A stretch of 58,688 bases of DNA from an uncultured Sphingomonadales bacterium (GTDB lineage Bacteria; Pseudomonadota; Alphaproteobacteria; Sphingomonadales; Sphingomonadaceae), in assembly GCA_937870585.1 (NCBI GenBank), contig CALMZE010000159.1, positions 1 to 58,688 on the forward strand, written 5' to 3'. The first letter of the stretch is position 1. Each line of letters begins with the position of its first letter. Shown in pieces: positions 50,307 through 58,527 of this stretch. A model generated the notes under the pieces. The model did no database searches and was not told the origin of the DNA. It worked only from the letters and a program-made list of their open reading frames with translations. The translations under genes were made by a program, and so were the position numbers.

Positions 50307-51753
50307 TTCTGATCCGCGCGCCGCTCAGTCCCCAGGACGCGGCCAACGTATCGGCACGGCGCTGAAACGCAGCATCGGCGAGCACGGCCAGGTCTTGGGG
50401 CAGGCTGATCTGCACCTGCCCCGCGCGCACCTCTGCCCGGCTGCGTTGCAAGACCGATGGAGCGCCTCCGGCCAGACGCCCGGCAAGCCGCATCGCCTGC
50501 CCCCAGCGGCGCGCCCGGAGACGATCATCTTCGCCAAGCATCGGGCCGCCCGCCTCTCCTTCTCCGGCCGCAACCTGCACCGCCATCGCCACCATCGCGC
50601 GTTCGCGTACCGTGATGCCGATCCATTTGCCATGCATCGCCATAGCCGCGCCATCAACGGCCCGCGCTTCAGGCCCGATCAGCCATCCCTGCCCCGCGAT
50701 CAGGCACGCCACATGGCGCAGGCGGACGAGTTCAAGCGGCTCATCAGCGAACAGCCCGTTCAGCCAACCCATCAACGCGTCGGCCTGTCCGGGCATGGGT
50801 TGCACCGGTTCGGTCGCAAAGCGCACCGCTTCGATCAGCGGATCGAGCACGTGCGTCTCTTCATCGAGTGCCTGATAAAGCAAGCCTTCCCGCAGCCCGA
50901 ACGCGCATGTCACCAGTTCGGATGGAGCCAGGACCACCACCAGAGCAGCGAGCAGCGCACAGGCATCGTCCGCCATGGCGACACGCCCCGCAGGCATTCC
51001 CGGAATCGCACGCAGTTGAGCCTTGTCGCTTCGGGCGATCATCCGGGCCAGACCGGCCACATCCTTGGGCGCAAAGCTGTACTGGTCCAACGGCAGCCCG
51101 TCAGCGCCCGCACGATGGCGATGAATGCGCGCTAGCGCGCGCCAAGATCCGCCGACGAGATGGAGCGGAAGGCCTTTGCCCTTCTTCACCCACTCCAGCG
51201 GACGGACGAGACCTTCAAGTCTCTGGCGCAAAGCGGTTTTGCTCTCTCCCCGGATCGCCGCCACATTGAGGATGCCAATCGGCAGCGATGTGCGCTGCAA
51301 CACCGCCCTACCCTTGATCCGCACCAGTTCCAGACTGCCACCGCCCAGATCGGCAACAATCCCATCAGCGAGCGGATTGGCCGAAATCACGCCCATGCCG
51401 GAAGCGACAGCCTCTTCTTCGCCAGACAGGATGCGCACGGGCAAACCCAGCGCGCGCACCTCTTCCGCAAACGTCTCGCCATTGCTGGCACTGCGCACGG
51501 CAGCGGTCGCCACCACATCGACCATCACCGCATTCATGGCCTTGATGGTCAGTGCAAAGCGCCTCAGCCCCTCCAGCGCCATATCGCACGCGTCGCGCGT
51601 CAACCGGCCATCGGCAATCACGCCGCGCCCCAATCCGGCCACCACCTTTTCATTGTGGAGAATGATTGGCGCGCGGGCAGGGCCGCCGAAAATGACGAGG
51701 CGCACCGAGTTTGACCCGATATCAACAATGGCACGAGGAGAGAGCGGCTTCAC
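50299..51753 (-). CDS. Ppx/GppA family exopolyphosphatase / pppGpp phosphatase
   Basis: 484 residues of the sugar-kinase/Hsp70/actin fold. Phosphate-1 loop AIVDIGSNSVRLVIF, catalytic Glu in VVATAAVRSASNGETF, ILSGEEEAVASG, DLGGGSLELVRI (phosphate-2), SLPIGILN, and the adenosine segment. An HD-like C-terminal extension (DEETHVLDPLIEAVRFA) follows. It degrades inorganic polyphosphate or converts pppGpp to ppGpp; the sequence does not tell which. Convergent with the ligase, ending 8 nt into its 3' end. Not linked to a ppk gene here. Confidence 0.9.
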   Translation of the reverse strand: MKPLSPRAIVDIGSNSVRLVIFGGPARAPIILHNEKVVAGLGRGVIADGRLTRDACDMALEGLRRFALTIKAMNAVMVDVVATAAVRSASNGETFAEEVRALGLPVRILSGEEEAVASGMGVISANPLADGIVADLGGGSLELVRIKGRAVLQRTSLPIGILNVAAIRGESKTALRQRLEGLVRPLEWVKKGKGLPLHLVGGSWRALARIHRHRAGADGLPLDQYSFAPKDVAGLARMIARSDKAQLRAIPGMPAGRVAMADDACALLAALVVVLAPSELVTCAFGLREGLLYQALDEETHVLDPLIEAVRFATEPVQPMPGQADALMGWLNGLFADEPLELVRLRHVACLIAGQGWLIGPEARAVDGAAMAMHGKWIGITVRERAMVAMAVQVAAGEGEAGGPMLGEDDRLRARRWGQAMRLAGRLAGGAPSVLQRSRAEVRAGQVQISLPQDLAVLADAAFQRRADTLAASWGLSGARIRIS

Positions 51754-51880
51754 CCGCCCCGCTTAGAAGCGCACGCAGCCATTGGCCACCGCTCAAACGA
51801 CATTTTATCCAATCCCGCCATGTGACAATGGGTTAGGTCGGCCAATATAGGCTTCCCTGCCGATTCTGGATATCAAAGCC

Positions 51881-52810
51881 ATGTCGTTTCTCACTCGCCT
51901 GATCCGCCGTCCTTTGCTCTCGATCGCGTTGGCCCTCCCCGCGCCCGCTTTTGCAGATGCCCTTGTTGTCGAAGGCTATTTTGCAGCGCCCAAGCCGGGC
52001 ACGATGGCCCTGCGCTCACTCGCGACCGACCGGATCGAAGGCAGCGAAGGTGCATCCATGGCACTGGCGCTGGAAGAGATGCTGGGTGACATTGCGGTCA
52101 ATGACCGCTCGTGGTTCCGCATCATGTCGCGCCGGGCCGGCGGGCAGGCCGATGGCCTGATCAGCGGACGTGCCCATGCGGCCGTGGAAGAGCGCGCTAT
52201 CACCCAGCAGCGCGAAGTTTGCGTGGAGGAAAATCAGCAGGGCCAGTGTATGCGGCGGGAAACCCAGCCGCTCAGTTGCACCCGGCGCATCCTCAACCTC
52301 TCTATCGCGCTGCGGATCGCCGATACGCGCGATGGCCGCTTGGTCTACAGCCTTAACCGCCCGAAACGCGAGGAGCGTACGATTTGCCCGGAGGATGAAG
52401 GCGGCGATACCGAGGAAGAGATCGTCAACCGGATGATCAAGGATGCTGCAAGCGCCGTCCGGCAAGACCTGTCCCCCGTCTACGCACGCCAGAAGATCAA
52501 GCTGCCTGAAAAGCGGCTGGTGCTGCCGCCGGAGCAGGACCAGCGTTACCGCGTTGCTTTGAAAATGGCCAAATCCAGCCCTCCGCTCGCTTGCCAGCAG
52601 TTCCGCATTCTCAATTCGGAATCGCCAAACGAAGCCGCCTATCTCTATGCTGTGGGCCTGTGTGCGGAGCAGCAGGGCGATCTCAAGGCCGCGATCAACC
52701 TCTATCAGTCCTCGCAGTTGCTGACGCATCCGGACCTGATCCGCGCTGCCCTGACGCGCGTGGAGGGGAGAATCGCGATGCAGGAGGCCATCGACGCGCG
52801 GACCCGCTGA
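51881..52810 (+). CDS. Exported protein with Cys-rich central domain, unknown function
   Basis: 309 residues. Signal peptide MSFLTRLIRRPLLSIALALPAPAFA; mature part has a segment with paired cysteines (REVCVEENQQGQCMRRE, PLSCTRR, TICPED) and a C-terminal TPR-like helix pair (ACQQFRILNSESPNEAAYLYAVGLCAEQQGDLKAAINLYQSSQLLT). Periplasmic; cysteine pairs suggest disulfides. No ribosome-binding site is strong, but a GTGACA-17-ATATAG promoter is at 51822-51850. It precedes selO by 61 nt on the same strand. Resembles proteins of unknown function in sphingomonads. Confidence 0.68.
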   Translation: MSFLTRLIRRPLLSIALALPAPAFADALVVEGYFAAPKPGTMALRSLATDRIEGSEGASMALALEEMLGDIAVNDRSWFRIMSRRAGGQADGLISGRAHAAVEERAITQQREVCVEENQQGQCMRRETQPLSCTRRILNLSIALRIADTRDGRLVYSLNRPKREERTICPEDEGGDTEEEIVNRMIKDAASAVRQDLSPVYARQKIKLPEKRLVLPPEQDQRYRVALKMAKSSPPLACQQFRILNSESPNEAAYLYAVGLCAEQQGDLKAAINLYQSSQLLTHPDLIRAALTRVEGRIAMQEAIDARTR

Positions 52811-52871
52811 GAGCCGGCCCTTGCGCTGAGCGCACCCCCGCCCCATCTGGAGCGGGAGGAGACCAAACCCC

Positions 52872-54329
52872 ATGTGGGCCTTTGACAACAGCTATTTCCG
52901 GTCGATGGAGGGCTTTCACGTCCCAACCGAACCCGAGCCTGCGCCCGAACCGCAACTGATCTGGATGAATCGGCCACTCGCGGCAGACCTCGGCCTCTCG
53001 CTAGAGGGGCTGGAAGACTCGCAACTGGCAGGCTATTTCTCCGGCGCGGCCCTGCCGCCCGGCGCGGAACCTTTGGCGCAAGCCTATGCCGGGCACCAGT
53101 TCGGCAATTTTGTACCGCAACTCGGCGATGGCCGCGCTGTGCTGCTCGGTGAGATCATCGCACCCGATGGCCGCCGCTTCGACATGCAGTTGAAGGGCTC
53201 TGGTCGCACGCCGTTCTCACGCGGTGGAGACGGCAAGGCCGCGCTTGGCCCGGTGCTGCGTGAGGTGCTGATCTCTGAAGCGATGGCCGCACTTGGCGTG
53301 CCTACCACACGGGCGCTGTCTGCAACGCTCACAGGCGAAAAGATCTGGCGCGACCATGCTCTGCCCGGCGCTGTGCTGTGCCGGATCGCAGCCAGCCATA
53401 TCCGCGTTGGCACCTTCCAGTTCTTCATTGCGCGCGGCGATGTGGAGCGGCTGCGCCAACTGGCGGATCATGTGATTGCGCGCCACTACCCCGCACTCGC
53501 GGAAACCGCCGCCCCCTATGAAGCCCTGCTTGAAGCTGTGATCGAAGCGCAAGCCTCGCTCGTCGCGCGCTGGATGGGGCTGGGCTTTGTCCATGGCGTG
53601 ATGAACACCGATAATATGACGATCTCTGGCGAGACCATCGACTATGGCCCCTGCGCCTTTCTGGATGCCTATGCGGGCCATGCAAAGTTCAGCTCGATTG
53701 ACCAGAATGGGCGTTACGCGTTCGGCGCACAGCCGCACATGGCGCTGTGGAATTTGACACGCTTAGCCGAATGTTTGTTGCCGCTTGTGGATGCCAATGA
53801 AGAGGCCGCCATCGAACGGGTGACGGCCATTCTCAACCGCTTCCCCGAACGCTTCAACTGGCATTGGCTGGCCGTGATGCGCGCCAAGACCGGGCTGTTT
53901 GCTGAGAAGGACGGCGATCTGGCGCTGATGCAGGGCCTGTTCGCGATGATGGAAGGCCAAGGCGCAGATTTCACCCGCTTCTTCCGCAGCCTCGCCCGCG
54001 ATCTTGCCGGAGAAGAGTCCGCGCGTGAGCATTTCATTGATCCCACCGCGTTTGATCCATGGCACGCGCAATGGGTGGAGCGGATGGCGCTGGAGACGGG
54101 ATCGGTGACGGATCGCGTCGTGCTGATGGATGCCAGCAATCCCCGCATCATCCCGCGTAACCATCAAGTCGAGGCGGCGCTGGATGCAGCCTATGATGGA
54201 GACTTCGCACCGTTCCACGCTCTGCTGGGGGCGGTGACGCACCCGTTCGACATGCGGGCGGAGTGGGAGGGCTATGCTCAGCCGCCGGACGATGGCGGAG
54301 CGGGCTATGTGACCTTTTGCGGGACTTGA
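52872..54329 (+). CDS. selO: SelO/YdiU pseudokinase-fold protein AMPylase
   Basis: 485 residues of the SelO family, which transfers AMP from ATP to Ser, Thr and Tyr of proteins, linked to redox stress responses. Family signatures: NSYFRSMEGFHVPTEPEP at the N-terminus, AYAGHQFGNFVPQLGDGRAVLLGE (about 68-95), LKGSGRTPFSRGGDGKAALG (glycine-rich), FVHGVMNTDNMTISGETIDYGP (catalytic loop and DxG-like DYGP). The C-terminal YVTFCGT carries the Cys that is Sec in eukaryotes. ATG at 52872 with GGGAGGAG about ten nt upstream. It follows the exported unknown protein; convergent with the ABC exporter. Confidence 0.95.
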   Translation: MWAFDNSYFRSMEGFHVPTEPEPAPEPQLIWMNRPLAADLGLSLEGLEDSQLAGYFSGAALPPGAEPLAQAYAGHQFGNFVPQLGDGRAVLLGEIIAPDGRRFDMQLKGSGRTPFSRGGDGKAALGPVLREVLISEAMAALGVPTTRALSATLTGEKIWRDHALPGAVLCRIAASHIRVGTFQFFIARGDVERLRQLADHVIARHYPALAETAAPYEALLEAVIEAQASLVARWMGLGFVHGVMNTDNMTISGETIDYGPCAFLDAYAGHAKFSSIDQNGRYAFGAQPHMALWNLTRLAECLLPLVDANEEAAIERVTAILNRFPERFNWHWLAVMRAKTGLFAEKDGDLALMQGLFAMMEGQGADFTRFFRSLARDLAGEESAREHFIDPTAFDPWHAQWVERMALETGSVTDRVVLMDASNPRIIPRNHQVEAALDAAYDGDFAPFHALLGAVTHPFDMRAEWEGYAQPPDDGGAGYVTFCGT

Positions 54330-54352
54330 AACACCACCGCTTTTCACAAACA

Positions 54353-54442
54353 CCGTTCGTGCTGAGCTTGTCGAAGCACTGTCTTTCACTGGGCACGAAA
54401 GTGCGAAGAATAGCAGTGCTTCGACAAGCTCAGCACGAACGG
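54353..54442. repeat. Perfect 29-bp inverted repeat (TGTCGAAG family), copy 5
   Basis: Arms 54353-54381 and 54414-54442 are exact 29-bp reverse complements (core GTGCTGAGCTTGTCGAAG). A 32-nt centre contains a second small hairpin GCAC-gaaa-GTGC (54393-54404). It lies between the convergent selO and ABC-transporter genes and could also terminate both transcripts, although no T-run follows. Confidence 0.88.
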
Positions 54443-54455
54443 TTTGAGAGGAAAC

Positions 54456-56261
54456 CTACTCGCCCTCAACCGCGCGTTCCTCGGCCTGCCGCGCCCACAT
54501 GGCAGCGTAGAGCCCCTTTTGCGCGAGAAGCCCGCTATGCGTGCCACGTTCCGCCACCTGCCCGGCTTCCAGCACGATGATCTCGTCAGCATGAGTGATG
54601 GTGGAAAGCCGGTGCGCGATGATGATCGTCGTCCGCTTGGCCGCCACCATATCGAGCGTGGACTGGATCGCGGCCTCGGTCCGGCTATCCAGCGCAGAGG
54701 TCGCTTCGTCGAGCACCATGATCTGCGGATCTTTGAGCAGGGTCCGCGCAATCGCCACGCGCTGCTTTTCACCGCCAGAGAGCTTCAACCCGCGTTCCCC
54801 GACTTCGGTGCCATAGCCCTTGGTCTGCGCCGCGATAAACTCATGGATGGCCGCACCCTTGGCTGCCGCCTCGATCTCGCTGTCTGACGCCCCTTCGCGG
54901 CCATAGCCGATATTGTAACCGATGCTGTCGTTGAACAGCACCGTATCCTGCGGCACGATGCCGATCTGCGCGCGGACGCTCGATTGCGTCACATCCCGAA
55001 TATCCTGCCCGTCGATCATGATGCGCCCGCCATTCACATCGTAAAAGCGGAACAGCAGCCGTGCGATGGTCGATTTGCCTGCGCCAGACGGCCCCACCAC
55101 GGCCAGCGTCCCGCCCGAGGGAATCGAGAAAGAAACCCCATTCAGGATGGTCCGATCCGCCTCATAGCCGAACACGACATTGTCAAACGCCAGCGCCCCG
55201 CCCGTCACCGCGAGCGGCAGCGCACCGGTGCGATCCTTCACTTCCTCCTCGCGGTCGAGCAGGCGGAACATCGCGGCCATGTCTACAATGCCTTGCCGCA
55301 CCAAGCGGTAGACCATGCCGAGCATATCGAGCGGGCGGAAAAGCTGCGCAAGGAAGGTGTTGACCAGCACGACATCGCCCGTGGTGAAGCGCCCCTGCCC
55401 CCAGCCCCACACTGAGTAAGCCATCGCGCCTGCCATCATCAAATTGGTGATGAACGCCTGCCCGATATTGAGCCCCGCGAGCGAGTTTTCAGATTTGATC
55501 GCAGCTTCGGCATATTTGCCCGCCACGCGCGCATAATGGGCGGTCTCCCGGTCTTCGGCGTTGAAATATTTGACCGTTTCATAGTTGAGCAGACTATCGA
55601 CCGAGCGCGAAACGGTCGCGGTATCGAGATCGTTCATCTCCTTGCGCAGCGCATTGCGCCACTCGGTCACGGTGCGCGTGAAGGCGATGTAGACGACAAC
55701 CATCACCAGCGTCGCCAGCGCTAGCTGCCAGCCAAATTTGCTCCAGAAGATGATGGTGACGGCGGTCAGTTCGATCACGGTCGGCGCGATGTTGAACAGG
55801 ATGAAATAGAGCATGGAATCGATGCTCTTCGTCCCCCGTTCGATCACTTTGGTCACTTCGCCGGTGCGCCGCTCCAGATGAAAGCGCAGCGAGAGGCGGT
55901 GGAGATGCGCGAAGACGTTGATCGCAAGCCCCCCCGTCGCGTCCTGCCCCACCCGCTCGAACACTGTGTTGCGCAGATTGTCGAACAGCACCCCGCCAAA
56001 GCGCGCGCCCGCATAAGCAACCACCATCGCCATGGCGAGCCCAGCCCCGCTCTCCTGCCCCGGCACCATCCGGTCCACCGCCGCCTTATAGGCAAAGGGC
56101 ATGATCATCGTCGTGCCCTTGGCGAGCAGCACCAGCAGCAGCGACAGGATCACCCGCACGCGCAGGCCGGGATCATCCTTGGGCCAGAGATAGGGAATGA
56201 ACCGCTTGAGCGTGCCCCAGCCATCCTCAACCGGATCATCGGTGACGTGCATGGGGGGCAT
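54456..56261 (-). CDS. Atm1-like ABC exporter, fused transmembrane and ATPase domains
   Basis: 601-residue half-transporter (functions as a homodimer). Six transmembrane helices (about 35-330), with the Atm1/HMT1 hallmark NYETVKYFNAED near 225-240 (glutathione-site helix). The ATPase has Walker A VGPSGAGKST, Q-loop GIVPQDTVLFNDS, signature KLSGGEKQRVAIARTLL, Walker B IMVLDEATSALD and H-loop IIAHRLSTI. Members export glutathione-complexed metals or Fe-S precursors. ATG 56261 (56252 also possible). No Fe-S gene is nearby. Confidence 0.93.
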   Translation of the reverse strand: MPPMHVTDDPVEDGWGTLKRFIPYLWPKDDPGLRVRVILSLLLVLLAKGTTMIMPFAYKAAVDRMVPGQESGAGLAMAMVVAYAGARFGGVLFDNLRNTVFERVGQDATGGLAINVFAHLHRLSLRFHLERRTGEVTKVIERGTKSIDSMLYFILFNIAPTVIELTAVTIIFWSKFGWQLALATLVMVVVYIAFTRTVTEWRNALRKEMNDLDTATVSRSVDSLLNYETVKYFNAEDRETAHYARVAGKYAEAAIKSENSLAGLNIGQAFITNLMMAGAMAYSVWGWGQGRFTTGDVVLVNTFLAQLFRPLDMLGMVYRLVRQGIVDMAAMFRLLDREEEVKDRTGALPLAVTGGALAFDNVVFGYEADRTILNGVSFSIPSGGTLAVVGPSGAGKSTIARLLFRFYDVNGGRIMIDGQDIRDVTQSSVRAQIGIVPQDTVLFNDSIGYNIGYGREGASDSEIEAAAKGAAIHEFIAAQTKGYGTEVGERGLKLSGGEKQRVAIARTLLKDPQIMVLDEATSALDSRTEAAIQSTLDMVAAKRTTIIIAHRLSTITHADEIIVLEAGQVAERGTHSGLLAQKGLYAAMWARQAEERAVEGE

Positions 56262-56360
56262 GAAGCGGCTTTCTGACGGTGGGTGGGAGCGGTGCGCTTA
56301 CCAAGCGGAGGCGAGATGCGCCAGTGGGGGGGGGAGCAGTGAGATTGGATGTGAAGCTCA

Positions 56361-56449
56361 CCGTTCATGCTGAGCTTGTCGAAGCACGGCTTTTTCTTTG
56401 CTCAGCCACTGAAGCAAAGGCAGTCCTTCGACAAGCTCAGGACGAACGG
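56361..56449. repeat. Intergenic palindromic repeat (TGTCGAAG family), copy 6
   Basis: Arms 56361-56387 and 56421-56449 (core CATGCTGAGCTTGTCGAAG / CTTCGACAAGCTCAGGACG), with a few mismatches. It lies between the ABC-exporter start and the kinase stop, in a 235-nt gap that otherwise shows nothing convincing. Confidence 0.82.
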
Positions 56450-56496
56450 CGTTCTTTCAAGTTTGTTTGATCGATCATTGGCAGCTTCGCGCGAGC

Positions 56497-57309
56497 CTAC
56501 TCCTTCGCCCGCCACCCCGTCACACCCCGCGCGGAATCCAGCTCAATCACCAGATCGGCCCGCTCCGGCATTTCGCTCATAATATGCTCGGTCATCCGCT
56601 GATAATGCGCGATGAAGCGGGCGACCTGGGCGTCGCTCATGGCGGCGGGAGCTCCGTCCGGCCCCGCTTTGGCGATGAGTTCATGCTCCTGCTGGCAGCG
56701 CCAGGCGTAGACCACATCAAAGCCCGGCGGGCGGAGCTGGATCAGGCGGTCGAGGCGGGCGAAGAGTGCGCCGGTCGGGCCTTTCAAATGCTCATTCCAC
56801 CAGCGCCGCCATACGCCGTCCGGGTCTTCGCTGCGTTCCAGATCATTCACCGGTTCGGCGAGCGCCGCATCGGGCACGGGCACGGCTCCGGTGCACCAGC
56901 CTTCGAACAGCAGCACGTCGCACGGGCCTTCAAACCACGGCCATTCCGCCTGCGGAAATGGCTCATCATGCCCCTTGGAGAAGCGCGGGATGGCGAGGGA
57001 CTCACCCGCACGCAGGCGGGCAATCACGTCCTCGCCTAGCGCCGTGTCATGCGTGCCGGGCGGGCCGCGCGTGATGAAGAGCGGGTGGATGCGCGCCGCG
57101 AGGTCCGCGCGCGCGGCGCGGCCGAGATAGAGATCATCGAGCGACATCTCTGCCACGCGCAGCCCCTCTCCACGCAAGACTTCAGCGACGTTGCGGCAGG
57201 CGGTGGTCTTGCCCGAAGCCTGCGGGCCGCACACGCCGACGATCAGCGCCTGCCCCGGCGTGCGCCAGCGACGGACATGATCCGCGATCAATTGTTCCTG
57301 AGGGGTCAT
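56497..57309 (-). CDS. P-loop kinase, D-glycerate 3-kinase-like
   Basis: 270 residues. Walker A VGVCGPQASGKTTACRNV near 24-41; MSLDDLYLGRAARADLA; DTALGEDVI; PRFSKGHDEPFP; VLLFEGWCTGAVPV. This pattern matches the plant-type D-glycerate 3-kinase / uridine-kinase-like group that phosphorylates small hydroxy acids. Exact substrate is inferred only by family. ATG at 57309 overlaps the upstream stop by four bases (ATGA) and forms one unit with the ArsC-like and RidA genes. Confidence 0.82.
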   Translation of the reverse strand: MTPQEQLIADHVRRWRTPGQALIVGVCGPQASGKTTACRNVAEVLRGEGLRVAEMSLDDLYLGRAARADLAARIHPLFITRGPPGTHDTALGEDVIARLRAGESLAIPRFSKGHDEPFPQAEWPWFEGPCDVLLFEGWCTGAVPVPDAALAEPVNDLERSEDPDGVWRRWWNEHLKGPTGALFARLDRLIQLRPPGFDVVYAWRCQQEHELIAKAGPDGAPAAMSDAQVARFIAHYQRMTEHIMSEMPERADLVIELDSARGVTGWRAKE

Positions 57310-57656
57310 GTCCCGAACGCCGCTTCCCAATCGGGTAACTTGAAGCCGACCAGCAGCCCGCCTTCATACTCCACCACAGGCCGCTTGATCATGGAGGGTT
57401 GCGCCAGCATCAGTGCGATAGCTTTGCTCTGATCAAGGTCGGCGCGATCCGCTTCGGGCAGCTTCTTGAAGGTCGTGCCCGCCCGGTTGAGGATTGTCTC
57501 CCAGCTCCTTGCTTCGCACCATGCGGCGAGTTTCTCCGCATCGGCCCCCGCCTTCTTATAGTCATGGAAGGAGAAGGCGATGCCGCGCGCATCCAGCCAC
57601 GTCCGCGCCTTCTTCACCGTGTCGCAATTGGGGATGCCATAAAGGGTGATGCTCAT
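57306..57656 (-). CDS. YffB/Spx-family ArsC-like thioredoxin-fold protein
   Basis: 116 residues. Thioredoxin-like fold starting MSITLYGIPNCDTVKKARTWLDARGIAFSFHDYKKAG, with the single redox Cys11 in NCDTVKK and the C-terminal MIKRPVVEYEGGLLVGF helix. YffB and relatives lack the second arsenate-reductase cysteines and their role is unclear, perhaps glutathione-linked reduction. Overlaps ridA (ATGA) and the kinase (ATGA). Confidence 0.88.
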   Translation of the reverse strand: MSITLYGIPNCDTVKKARTWLDARGIAFSFHDYKKAGADAEKLAAWCEARSWETILNRAGTTFKKLPEADRADLDQSKAIALMLAQPSMIKRPVVEYEGGLLVGFKLPDWEAAFGT

Positions 57657-58033
57657 CCGCGTTTCCTAGCCGTCACTTCGATTTCGATCTTCATGTCGGG
57701 GCGGATCAGGCCGCACACGATGCAGGTGGCGGCGGGGCGGATGTCGCCGAACACCTCGCCCAGCGGTTCGCTGATCGCCTGCCAATAGACCGCGTCTGTG
57801 ATGTAATAGGTAGCGCGCACCACGTCTTCAAAGCCAAACCCGGCTTCATTCAGCGCAGCCTTGATGATGCCGAGCGCATTGCGCGTCTGCATCACGACAT
57901 TTTCCGGGTAAAAGCCGTCCGAATCCGGACCGGTCGTCCCTGCGACAAAACACCATTCGCCGTCTACCACCGCGCGCGAATAGCCCACTTGCCGTTCAAA
58001 AGGGGAGCCGGAGGAAATCAGGGTGCGAGACAT
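57653..58033 (-). CDS. RidA-family (YjgF/UK114) protein
   Basis: 126 residues. YjgF fold with GEWCFVAGTTGPDSDGFYP, QTRNALGIIKAALNEAGFGFEDVVRATYYIT and PAATCIVCGLIRPDMKIEIEVTA. The active-site Arg of the true RidA group should fall near RPAAT (Arg about 99). RidA proteins hydrolyse reactive enamine/imine intermediates; RutC and other subgroups act elsewhere. ATG at 58033; longer readings would overlap the DUF2269 gene. Confidence 0.9.
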   Translation of the reverse strand: MSRTLISSGSPFERQVGYSRAVVDGEWCFVAGTTGPDSDGFYPENVVMQTRNALGIIKAALNEAGFGFEDVVRATYYITDAVYWQAISEPLGEVFGDIRPAATCIVCGLIRPDMKIEIEVTARKRG

Positions 58034-58053
58034 TGAGAACCTTTCTTGCAAGC

Positions 58054-58527
58054 TCAGAGGATGGGTCTTTCCAGCATCAGCCAGATGATGACAAGCATGG
58101 CCGCAAAGGCGGGGATACCAAAGGCAAACCACATACGGAACAGGCGATGATAAGCGGGCGGCAGCGGTAAATCCGCCTCTGCCGCAGCGCGCGCCAGATC
58201 CCGCATCCGCATCTGCATGAAGATGACGGGCACCCAGAAGCAACCGATGAAAATGTAGAGGCCGATCGACCACAGAATCCACGGCGTGGTGAGTGGCCAG
58301 CCAATCAGATGCGCCAACCAAACGCCTGTGAGCGGCTGGATCAGCACCGCACTCGCTGTGAACAGGAAATCGGCAACCACCACAGTCTGCCCGACATGCG
58401 CGATGATGCGGGCGTCATCCGTGCGATGCGCCATCAACATGAAGAAGGCGATGCCGCTGCCCGTACCGAGCAACACCGTTGCCCCGATGACATGGAGCCA
58501 GCGCGCGAGGATCAGCGTGTCGATCAC
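58054..58527 (-). CDS. DUF2269 integral membrane protein
   Basis: 157 residues with four transmembrane helices, starting MIDTLILARWLHVIGATVLLGTGSGIAFFMLMA and continuing VGQTVVVADFLFTASAVLIQPLTGVW, PWILWSIGLYIFIGCFWVPVIFMQ, and FGIPAFAAMLVIIWLML. This WLHVIGA...GTGS pattern is that of the DUF2269 family, of unknown function. Starts with GTG at 58527, overlapping the upstream stop (GTGA). Confidence 0.8.
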   Translation of the reverse strand: MIDTLILARWLHVIGATVLLGTGSGIAFFMLMAHRTDDARIIAHVGQTVVVADFLFTASAVLIQPLTGVWLAHLIGWPLTTPWILWSIGLYIFIGCFWVPVIFMQMRMRDLARAAAEADLPLPPAYHRLFRMWFAFGIPAFAAMLVIIWLMLERPIL

